Assembly: GCA_030433115.1 (NCBI GenBank)
Contig: JAUILH010000008.1
Coordinates: 1-60,291, forward strand
DNA length: 60,291 nucleotides
Direction of reading: 5' to 3'
From: Bacteroidia bacterium
Lineage (GTDB): Bacteria > Bacteroidota > Bacteroidia > Flavobacteriales_D > JAUILH01
The stretch's first letter is position 1. Each line of letters begins with the position of its first letter. The position numbers and the translations under genes are program-made. Under the pieces are notes generated by a model, which was given only the letters and a program-made list of their open reading frames with translations, made no database searches and had not been told where the DNA came from. Shown in pieces: positions 54,401 to 60,291 of this stretch.

Positions 54401-54459
54401 GTTGTGGAACCAAGGTTGAAATCACAATTCCGGCCAACACAATGGAAACTTTTTTCTAA
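51457..54459 (+). CDS. Hybrid-propeller sensor histidine kinase (Reg_prop, Y_Y_Y, LytS-type kinase)
   Basis: This 1000-residue sensor has a signal peptide ending LTQAQ. A periplasmic ligand-sensing region of about a dozen two-component propeller repeats (LWFGTTGGL, IWIGTKKGL, MWFGSNGKG, LWLGTYETG and so on, residues about 25-620) precedes a Y_Y_Y domain (YILEGFDEQWSS, LPPGDYTFKVKAKN, about 670-725). One transmembrane helix (about 740-760) and a LytS-type kinase follow, with the phospho-accepting His794 in NRHFIFNALNSIQ and an ATPase domain (FIENSIWHGI, ISDNGIGID). Propeller sensors in Bacteroidota often watch polysaccharide breakdown products, but no sugar-use locus is present here. Confidence 0.95.
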   Translation: MMRLISTLLLLVSSLLTQAQEYNFISYTVEKGLAQNQVLAITQDPSGYLWFGTTGGLSRFDGKDFKNFSQRDGLYRNQVNALFVDQSGKLWIASNGGVSVYDGTLFKQISFGEKYVSSKITSIAQSDDGAMWFATDDLGIIIKTEDGFSYINTSKGLKSNNVRSIFKDKKGLIWIGTKKGLNFFRDQAIYGFQNPDLDTSISHLSETNTGDLLVCTFGKGVFKIDNNSNITNYTSQNGLISDWVRQSFTDTKGTTWFVTKYGVQEFKSSKIIETYTTDNGLPFDNIRCLLRDNEGNMWFGSNGKGALKFSGKAFLNYTDKDVLADNIIMSIVEDRDGVLWLGTYETGVIKFKNQQLEVISTEQGLSSKTVWSALIDKKGRKWFGTARGLNLLDNGRLKTFLSSDPQGLSDGKITAIHQARDGKIWFGSRNGISHYKEDSTFVNYDSLNGFFGSNIRSIAEDKNGHLWCGADEGLFKFDPKNETTEKISLGESANQSKVLSIVITPEQDIWCGTDNGLFLKRGDNFKYITIANDARANFINFLLHDPQGLWIGTNYGIFLLEDDGKDFKFKSFTSHEGIKNLECNLNAAHHDRNGYYWFGTAGGLVRLDKTELKINSGIEQKVSLRSVKLFNEDTDWSKYADVDKNTGLPKNLILSHNKNTLHFDFNLFNFSNPEGVQYKYILEGFDEQWSSLSSERTAIYRRLPPGDYTFKVKAKNSAGEWSEPTVFKFTIKPPFWQTTWFLALCVIGFVCLVIAVVIWRKSVSSRKRETEQLKYRNKLLALEHQSLNASLNRHFIFNALNSIQYYINRQDRISANKYLSSFAKLIRKNLDSASSGGNYVTLAEEIDRIELYLSLEHMRFANKFEYSIDYKQKIDLESIMVPAMMLQPFIENSIWHGILPLEKPGKITLTLDRNKNGDIHFEISDNGIGIDKSLENKLKNGGTHDSKGMKITSGRIQLLKTITQKNISLKGPFQLVDEHGNSCGTKVEITIPANTMETFF

Positions 54460-54476
54460 AATGTTCGTAAAATTAC

Positions 54477-54506
54477 TTGGATATTGATAAAAATGTCTTA
54501 TTTTTG
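54477..54506 (+). promoter_or_regulatory. Promoter of the acidic lipoprotein gene
   Basis: TTG (54477-54479), a 19-nt spacer and TATTTTTG (54499-54506) match the Bacteroidota consensus exactly. Transcription would start near 54513, leaving a short leader of about 14 nt before the GTG at 54527. Confidence 0.65.
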
Positions 54507-54526
54507 GTTGTAATACACAGTTTAAA

Positions 54527-54823
54527 GTGAAAAATGTAAAGCACATATTGATGATTTTCTCCCTCCTGGCAAGTGTTATGTTGGTAGGATGTCAGAAATT
54601 TGAAGAGTTGGAGCGCAAGAACCCTGAGAATGTGTTGCGTGGTGCGGAAGATGATGTGACGGACATTGACGAAGATGATGATGATGCAGGAATTACTGAT
54701 GTAGATGAAGATGAAGACGAAGAAATTTCCAATAAAGGTGGTGACCTTGGTGGAAAAGGAAGCGGAGGCATCAACGACAACGATGAAGATGAAGATGAGG
54801 CGGCAGCCAGAATTTCACAGTAA
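54527..54823 (+). CDS. Small very acidic lipoprotein, 98 aa
   Basis: The GTG start gives MKNVKHILMIF with a signal ending VMLVGC. The mature protein is dominated by Asp/Glu runs (DIDEDDDDAGITDVDEDEDEE, NDNDEDEDEAAA) broken by a Gly-rich patch (GGDLGGKGSGG). It should be membrane-anchored, disordered and able to bind divalent cations loosely; the last point is inference. It has a consensus promoter and strong terminator of its own, so it is probably well expressed. No family recognised. Confidence 0.75.
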   Translation: MKNVKHILMIFSLLASVMLVGCQKFEELERKNPENVLRGAEDDVTDIDEDDDDAGITDVDEDEDEEISNKGGDLGGKGSGGINDNDEDEDEAAARISQ

Positions 54824-54843
54824 GATTTAAAATAAACGATATA

Positions 54844-54877
54844 AAAAAGTCCGATTCAAATGAATCGGACTTTTTAT
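54844..54877 (+). terminator. Terminator after the acidic lipoprotein
   Basis: A perfect 14-bp stem (AAAAAGTCCGATTC / GAATCGGACTTTTT) with a 4-nt loop and further T lies 20 bp after the stop. Confidence 0.92.
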
Positions 54878-55084
54878 TTTTATACATGTCTAACTCCTCA
54901 GTCTGACATTTATAAATCACACTTCTAAACATTATCCAAAGGATTCTTTTATTATCTTTCTAATAGCAGTGAATATACCAGCTAATCAACCCTAATGGCT
55001 TATGGTTTTACAAACATGAAGCAGGCCACTATTAACAACATGCTTAGCCAGATTAAAACACATCAAATAAGACAATAAACATAC

Positions 55085-56635
55085 ATGTCAAACAAAGCAT
55101 CAGATCATTTATTCAAGTTGATAAAGTCGCTTAGTAAACCGGAAAAAAGATACTTTAAAGTGTATTCCGGAAGGCACACTTTGGGTGAAAAGAACAACTA
55201 CCAAATCCTATTTGATGCCATTGATAAACAAAAGACATATGATGAAGCCGCCCTACTCAGAAAATTCAAAAATGAGGCCTTCACCAAAAAATTTTCCATC
55301 GCCAAAGCCCGCCTCTATGACGCAATACTTAAAAGTTTAGATGCATTTCACTCCAACAGCTCAATTGATGCTCAACTAAAAAGATCAATACATTGTGCCG
55401 AGATTCTCTACAAAAAATCTTTGTACAAACAGAGTGCTAAAATTCTAAAAAGCGCTAAAAAACAAGCTTACAAATACGAGAAACACACTGTACTCCTGGA
55501 TATTTTTAAATGGGAAAAACAACTTATTGAAAAAGACAATTACACCAAAACCGGCGAATCTGAAATTGAAGCAATTTTAGAAGAAGATCGGTTGATTCAG
55601 AGTAAAATCATGAATCTATCAGAGTTTTGGAACATCAAATCCAGACTCTTCAATATCCTCAACAAGAAAGGCAAAGTACGGTCTTTAGATGAACTCAATA
55701 AATTTAAGGGAATCATCGACAATGTACTCCTTAAAAGTGAAGATGCCGCACTGTTCTATGAAACCAAATACCTCTACCATCATATTTACAGCGCGTATTA
55801 CTTTGGTATTGGCGATTACGAAAAATCCTATGAGCACCTCCTTAAGAACATCTCACACATTGAAGACAATTTAGATCGCTACTCCGAAGAGCCCAATGTC
55901 TATTTTTCTGTCCTTACCAATACCATTTACATTGGCTCACAGCTCAAACGCTATGATGATGTATTCGAATTCCTCAACAAACTTCATGAACTACCGGAAA
56001 CCATGATGCTCAAGCGAAACGAGGACATGGATATCAAGCTATTCTCAAGTACATACAGCATTGAATTGACTCTATATTCTCTTACCGGACAATTTGAAAA
56101 GGGGCATGACCTCATTCCCATCATTGAGGAAGGATTGAATCTCTACGGTACCAAAATAAACAATGTGAGATTGGCCTTTATTTACTTCAATATCGCTTCC
56201 ATTTTGATAGGCATGGAAGACTATTCAAATGCACTTAGATGGACCAATCGATTGCTCAATGACATTGACATTGACAAAAGCGAAGACCTCTATTGTTTTG
56301 GTCACATTCTCAATCTCATTATTCATCTTGAGTTAGGAAATCAGAGATTGATTCCTTATGCTATGAAATCGACCCAACGCTACCTAAATACCAGGAACCG
56401 TGTCTACCAATTCGAAGGCATTATGCTGAAGTTTATCGCCAAAGCGCTTAAAGCAAATAATGAAGACGATTTGAAACTCTTGTATCAACAGCTCATCACT
56501 GATTTCCAACCTTTACTTGAGGATAAACTGGAAAAAACTGCCTTCGAGTACTTTGATTTCATGAGCTGGGCACAAAGAAAAGTATCCGGTCGCTCTTTAA
56601 AATCGATTGTTCAGGAAAAAGCCAAATTCCAATAG
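55085..56635 (+). CDS. Helical-repeat (TPR-like) hypothetical protein, 516 aa
   Basis: The protein is almost fully helical. The N-terminus, DHLFKLIKSLSKPEKRYFKVY, followed by ARLYDAILKSLDAFH, is characteristic of a conserved Bacteroidota protein without assigned function. The middle and C-terminus consist of repeated helix pairs with TPR-like spacing (YYFGIGDYEKSYEHLLK, IYFNIASILIGMEDYSNALRW). There is no signal peptide or membrane segment, so it is a cytoplasmic scaffold-type protein. Single gene, ending 1 bp before the convergent thiL stop. Confidence 0.8.
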   Translation: MSNKASDHLFKLIKSLSKPEKRYFKVYSGRHTLGEKNNYQILFDAIDKQKTYDEAALLRKFKNEAFTKKFSIAKARLYDAILKSLDAFHSNSSIDAQLKRSIHCAEILYKKSLYKQSAKILKSAKKQAYKYEKHTVLLDIFKWEKQLIEKDNYTKTGESEIEAILEEDRLIQSKIMNLSEFWNIKSRLFNILNKKGKVRSLDELNKFKGIIDNVLLKSEDAALFYETKYLYHHIYSAYYFGIGDYEKSYEHLLKNISHIEDNLDRYSEEPNVYFSVLTNTIYIGSQLKRYDDVFEFLNKLHELPETMMLKRNEDMDIKLFSSTYSIELTLYSLTGQFEKGHDLIPIIEEGLNLYGTKINNVRLAFIYFNIASILIGMEDYSNALRWTNRLLNDIDIDKSEDLYCFGHILNLIIHLELGNQRLIPYAMKSTQRYLNTRNRVYQFEGIMLKFIAKALKANNEDDLKLLYQQLITDFQPLLEDKLEKTAFEYFDFMSWAQRKVSGRSLKSIVQEKAKFQ

Positions 56636-56636
56636 A

Positions 56637-57701
56637 CTAATCTGAAGCGCCAGCTTCTTTGTCAGAATCATCTGTGAAATGGTTCCAGCCCTGAGCAGTT
56701 ATTGGGTGCACCAACTCATTTTTTGTAACCAGGTTCAAGCCAGAATTCTTATCCGTCATGTGGCCAATCACCGTAAAATCGGGCAGATTTTTCAATTTGT
56801 CAAAATCAGCTTGTTTGATGGTAAATAACAACTCATAATCCTCTCCTCCATTTAGCGCACACATGGTAGGATCCAAATCAAAATCGCGGGCAGTTTGGTA
56901 GGTCGTTGGGTCTATTGGCAACTTGTCTTCATAAATAGCGCAGCCCAGATCACTCTGCGAACAAAGGTGAAACAACTCACTGGCCAAACCATCTGAAATG
57001 TCAATCATTGAGGTAGGAACCACACCAAGATTGTTCAACTGAATTACCACATCCACGCGGGCTTCCGGCTTTAATTGGCGCTCCAAAATGTAATCATTCC
57101 CTCCAAGGTCCGGTTGAACACTGGGCGTTTCTTTAAAGACCAATTTTTCTCTTTCCAATAGTTGAAGCCCCATATAGGCCCCACCTAAATCACCGCTTAC
57201 AACCAATAATTCGTTCTCCTTAGCCCCTTTTCTCTCCACAGTATTTTCGGCGGCCTTTCCAAATGCTGTTACAGAAATGATTAAGCCATTGGGGTTAGAT
57301 GTTGTATCTCCTCCAACTAAATCTACCTGATAACGTTCGCAAGCCAGATTGATACCAGCATACAACTCTTCAACCGCCTCTACGGAAAAGCGATTCGATA
57401 AACCCAAAGACACCGTGATGTGAGACGGCAACGTGTTCATGGCACAAATGTCACTTAAGTTGGTCACCACAGCCTTATAGCCCAAATGCTTCAGAGGCAC
57501 GTACATCAAATCAAAATGGACACCCTCTATCATCATATCTGTTGAAAGCACCACATCTCCTTGTAGATCAACGACTGCAGCATCATCTCCAATTCCAATT
57601 TTCGTACTCTCATTGTGCAATTTAACCTTGCCTTTAAGGTGGTCAATCAAGCCAAACTCCCCAAGTTGATTAATTTCCGTTCTTTGTTCGTTCTGTAACA
57701 T
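56637..57701 (-). CDS. thiL: Thiamine-monophosphate kinase
   Basis: ThiL phosphorylates thiamine monophosphate to thiamine diphosphate with ATP. The 354 residues contain the PurM/ThiL-fold motifs GIGDDAAVV (36-44), STDMMIEGVHFD (53-64), LVGGDTTSNPNG, DISDGLASEL and LNGGEDYELLF, which hold Mg-ATP and substrate. Length is normal. Cytoplasmic. No other thiamine gene lies nearby. Some Bacteroidota carry two ThiL-type proteins; this one has all core motifs and looks functional. Confidence 0.95.
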   Translation of the reverse strand: MLQNEQRTEINQLGEFGLIDHLKGKVKLHNESTKIGIGDDAAVVDLQGDVVLSTDMMIEGVHFDLMYVPLKHLGYKAVVTNLSDICAMNTLPSHITVSLGLSNRFSVEAVEELYAGINLACERYQVDLVGGDTTSNPNGLIISVTAFGKAAENTVERKGAKENELLVVSGDLGGAYMGLQLLEREKLVFKETPSVQPDLGGNDYILERQLKPEARVDVVIQLNNLGVVPTSMIDISDGLASELFHLCSQSDLGCAIYEDKLPIDPTTYQTARDFDLDPTMCALNGGEDYELLFTIKQADFDKLKNLPDFTVIGHMTDKNSGLNLVTKNELVHPITAQGWNHFTDDSDKEAGASD

Positions 57702-57884
57702 GATGCAAAATTACAATTGTTTTGCTGAATAGATAATCTTTCGACTCATCCACTTAATCATAAAAAACTGAGCGTTGAACAAATAGCAATGCATATTCAT
57801 CATTATACATCCTATTTTCATTGGTTTGAACAAAAAAATCAAGTCCAATAACTTATCTTTATAGGTTCACTTGTATTTTGCTAT

Positions 57885-60291
57885 ATGAAGAACTTACTTT
57901 TACTGCTAGCCTTGATCTTTTCTGGTCTTTCAAATGCTGCCGTTTGGGAAGTCACAACGGACTCAGATGGTTTGTCCAATAACCCATTGTCGTTTAGACA
58001 AGCTGTCAGTCTTGCCACGAGTGGTGACACCATTCACATTAATGTGTCTGGCAACATGGATTTGGCTTCCGGACTAGTTCTCAATAAAAACTTAACCATC
58101 ATTGGACCAAGCCCAGCGCATTTTAGTTTTACTTCCAGCAGCGGAAATGGCTCTATTGTTCTGCAAGCCACCGTTAAATTTCAGGATGTTGGTTTTAAAG
58201 ACATCAGCGGAGGCGCGCAATCCTTTATTATTGCCAATTCTGCTGCCACTACCGCCACCTTCGAACGCTGCCTGTTCAACAACATTATAAATACTTCCAT
58301 AAACGGGCCCGCTATGGACATTTCTCAAGGAACAGTATATGTCATTAGTTCCTCAATTAACTCCTGCCAGGGTGCCAATGGTGGCGCCTTCATCATTCAT
58401 GGAAATGGTATTTTCGAATCTCATTCCAGTTCTTACATTGACTGTATTTCTAACCTCAATGGTGGCGCTATTGCCTTCGAAACCAACGCCAGAGGGCTTG
58501 TGATGCACTGTACTTTTTTCAATAATGTAGCGGGTACGCAAGGCGGTGGCATATTTGCTGGCGTAACCGGGTCAGGACAAGTGGACATTGGGTCGTGCTT
58601 ATTCGCTCCCAACAATACTTCCGGATCAGGAGGAGATAATGTCTACTCAAGTGGTTTTAACGTGAATTCTTCCGGACATAACATGATGAATGACAATGCG
58701 GGAGCACCACAATTCATTGATGGCACAAATAGTGATAAAATTGGTGGTGGGTATAACTTTGGTCTCCGCTTCCAACCTCTCATAGATGGATATGGTATGA
58801 TTTGGATTCCCATTGTTGACAATACCAGTGACGCGCTTGACGGAGGTGCATTCAGCACTTACTTTAGAGACAACAGAAGGGCTCCAAGAATCATGCAAGA
58901 TAACCAAGGTGGTTTTAACACAGATATTGGTGCGGTGGAGTATACGCCCCTTCGAATCACCAATTGGTCGGGACCTGCCGATTTCCCCAACATCATCACG
59001 CTGTACAACTCAATGGGCAGCGAATTGTTTGTTGAGTTCGATCTCACAGGGTCCGCCGACTTCACAACTACACCACCGAATATTAGCGGTTTCTCAACTG
59101 ATGTGCTTATAATTGACGGATTCACACAGCCCGGTTCCTTAGTTCCGGGACCACCAGACAATGCCGGGAATATCGTTTCAGGAAACATGCCGGTTTCTTT
59201 TGATCTATCAGGAGGTAGTGCCATTGTTTTTGACGGTGCGTCAGGGTCTGTTTCCGGTATTGCAATCAGAAATGCGAACACTGGGGTACGCGTGACGGCG
59301 AATACATTCAGTCCGGTCCACGTTTTTGGAAACTACTTTGGTTTGGACCAAACTGGTAATGGAGGTGCTGGAAATACCATTAACAACAATTCCATTGATT
59401 TCAAAGACACATTTGGTCATGAAGTAGGCGGTCATTTATCGTATCATAGAAATGTTTTTGGAAACATGGGCTCTACAGGTTTGGAAATTGACAACTCCCC
59501 CAATATAAAAGTGGTTGGGAATTTTTTCGGACTAGAGGGTGACGGCAATACCACCGCTAACTTGGCTACCGGTACTAACGCTATGGATTTCCAAAACAAC
59601 TCTAATGGCATAGACATTATTGATAACATTATAGGGGATGTAGAAAATGGCATCATAACGGATAATTGTGGTGATTTTACTGTGATGGGAAATAAGATTG
59701 GAATCAGTCATAATAACTCCGCAATTGACCTTACCGGCGAAGGCATCAGGTTCGAAAATTACTTTGGAGGTCCTTTTACCATCGGTAGCGAAGACGGTAG
59801 AAATATTATTGGAAACTGTATCACCGCAATCCATACAGTAGACTTGTTTGACAGCCCAAACGTCAGAATCAGATCCAATTTCATAGGAATAGATGATCAG
59901 AACAATGCGCATCAAAATACAAACGGCATTATCTGTACCCAAGGAGAAGAAATTCAAATTGGAGGGCCTCAAGCCGGAGATAAAAACGTCATATCTGCCA
60001 ATGCAAGCAGAGGGGTACTGCTTGAAAGTGGTAGTTACCTGTCCAAAATCTACAATAACTACTTTGGAACCAACATCCTTGGAACCACATCAGCTGGAAT
60101 GTCCAACGGTGTGGCAATTGAACTGAACAGATCAACCAATAATTGGGTAGGAGATCCTCTCTTCGATAAAAACTACATTGTTAGCTCAAGTGGACCTGCG
60201 ATTTTACTGGATTCCTCATGGAACAACAATGTTTACAACAACTGTATAGGACTGGATGCCGCAGGAAACATAGGAGCCAATTTGTCTGGTG
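57885..60291 (+). CDS. Secreted right-handed beta-helix protein, 3' end outside window
   Basis: The frame opens at ATG 57885 and stays open to the edge (802 codons). A signal peptide ends SNAAVWEV. The opening SFRQAVSLATSGDTIHI, with LNKNLTIIGP, is the common start of Bacteroidota polymorphic-outer-membrane/parallel beta-helix proteins. Many right-handed helix turns follow, with asparagine ladders and IGG or VGG turns (FGNYFGLDQTGNG, VVGNFFGLEGDGN, IRSNFIGIDDQNN). The C-terminus, and so any sorting tail, is missing. It is probably a surface adhesin or polysaccharide-active protein; no catalytic site can be named. Confidence 0.85.
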   Translation, partial: MKNLLLLLALIFSGLSNAAVWEVTTDSDGLSNNPLSFRQAVSLATSGDTIHINVSGNMDLASGLVLNKNLTIIGPSPAHFSFTSSSGNGSIVLQATVKFQDVGFKDISGGAQSFIIANSAATTATFERCLFNNIINTSINGPAMDISQGTVYVISSSINSCQGANGGAFIIHGNGIFESHSSSYIDCISNLNGGAIAFETNARGLVMHCTFFNNVAGTQGGGIFAGVTGSGQVDIGSCLFAPNNTSGSGGDNVYSSGFNVNSSGHNMMNDNAGAPQFIDGTNSDKIGGGYNFGLRFQPLIDGYGMIWIPIVDNTSDALDGGAFSTYFRDNRRAPRIMQDNQGGFNTDIGAVEYTPLRITNWSGPADFPNIITLYNSMGSELFVEFDLTGSADFTTTPPNISGFSTDVLIIDGFTQPGSLVPGPPDNAGNIVSGNMPVSFDLSGGSAIVFDGASGSVSGIAIRNANTGVRVTANTFSPVHVFGNYFGLDQTGNGGAGNTINNNSIDFKDTFGHEVGGHLSYHRNVFGNMGSTGLEIDNSPNIKVVGNFFGLEGDGNTTANLATGTNAMDFQNNSNGIDIIDNIIGDVENGIITDNCGDFTVMGNKIGISHNNSAIDLTGEGIRFENYFGGPFTIGSEDGRNIIGNCITAIHTVDLFDSPNVRIRSNFIGIDDQNNAHQNTNGIICTQGEEIQIGGPQAGDKNVISANASRGVLLESGSYLSKIYNNYFGTNILGTTSAGMSNGVAIELNRSTNNWVGDPLFDKNYIVSSSGPAILLDSSWNNNVYNNCIGLDAAGNIGANLSG

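Noticed and set aside
1-60291. CRISPR arrays, insertion sequences with transposase, prophage genes, rRNA operon
   Set aside because: No regularly spaced short repeats, no transposase or integrase motifs, no phage structural genes and no rRNA sequence were seen in the window.

Overview
The window looks like a piece of a Bacteroidota chromosome, most likely Flavobacteriia-like. The evidence is: a secreted subtilase ending in a type IX secretion system (T9SS) type A sorting domain; a separate small protein with the type B (CHU_C, gliding-associated) C-terminus; many SPI/SPII signal-peptide proteins; a three-subunit succinate dehydrogenase with a single b558-type SdhC; and promoters fitting the Bacteroidota TTG-N19-20-TAnnTTTG form. 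There are no rRNA genes, no CRISPR array and no prophage. Coding density is high and many neighbours overlap or abut. The window cuts through a large secreted surface protein at each end (minus strand 1..2329; plus strand 57885..60291).

Layout. 1-5.5 kb: the cut secreted protein, a 45-bp direct repeat pair, a SigZ-like sigma factor preceded by a 49-residue, 14-cysteine peptide, and a peptide/nickel-type solute-binding lipoprotein. 5.7-17 kb: a large outer-membrane-type protein, a coiled-coil membrane protein, ComF, a fibre-like secreted protein with a C1q-like end followed by a small CHU_C protein, free methionine-(R)-sulfoxide reductase and an Ig-like lipoprotein. 17-18.8 kb: an omega-amidase overlapping a methionine/glutamine-type aminotransferase. 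19.0-21.5 kb: an array of seven consecutive small lipoproteins that share one cysteine pattern (lipobox Cys, then C-x-C, C, C). This is the best candidate in the window for an undescribed system. 21.5-25.2 kb: DinB-like and Crp-like proteins, an outer-membrane protein and a MuiA/DUF4139 protein.

25.2-27.4 kb: tRNA-Ala(GGC) preceded by two decayed tRNA-like fragments carrying related 16-bp palindromes, then a GIY-YIG protein and an AT-rich P-loop ATPase that look like accessory genes. 27.5-29.7 kb: stress defence, with dps and oxyR divergent across an OxyR-type operator, then an AlkD-type DNA glycosylase. 29.7-34.1 kb: bestrophin, small lipoproteins and a DUF255 thioredoxin-like lipoprotein. 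34.2-38.1 kb: sdhC-sdhA-sdhB, with a four-helix-bundle (23S IVS-type) ORF lodged between sdhA and sdhB. 38.2-40.3 kb: aminopeptidase P and an alpha/beta hydrolase. 40.8-50.2 kb: the T9SS subtilase and two paralogous large secreted proteins. 50.7-54.5 kb: a LytTR response regulator and a propeller-type histidine kinase. 54.5-60.3 kb: an acidic lipoprotein, a helical-repeat protein, ThiL and the cut beta-helix protein.

Working together: much of the window serves the cell surface and envelope (T9SS cargo, lipoproteins, beta-barrels). Oxidative and chemical stress is covered by OxyR, Dps, fRMsr, AlkD and possibly the metallothionein-like peptide with SigZ. Central metabolism is represented by SdhCAB, ThiL and the transaminase/omega-amidase pair. 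All functional names come from reading motifs by eye; no database search was run.
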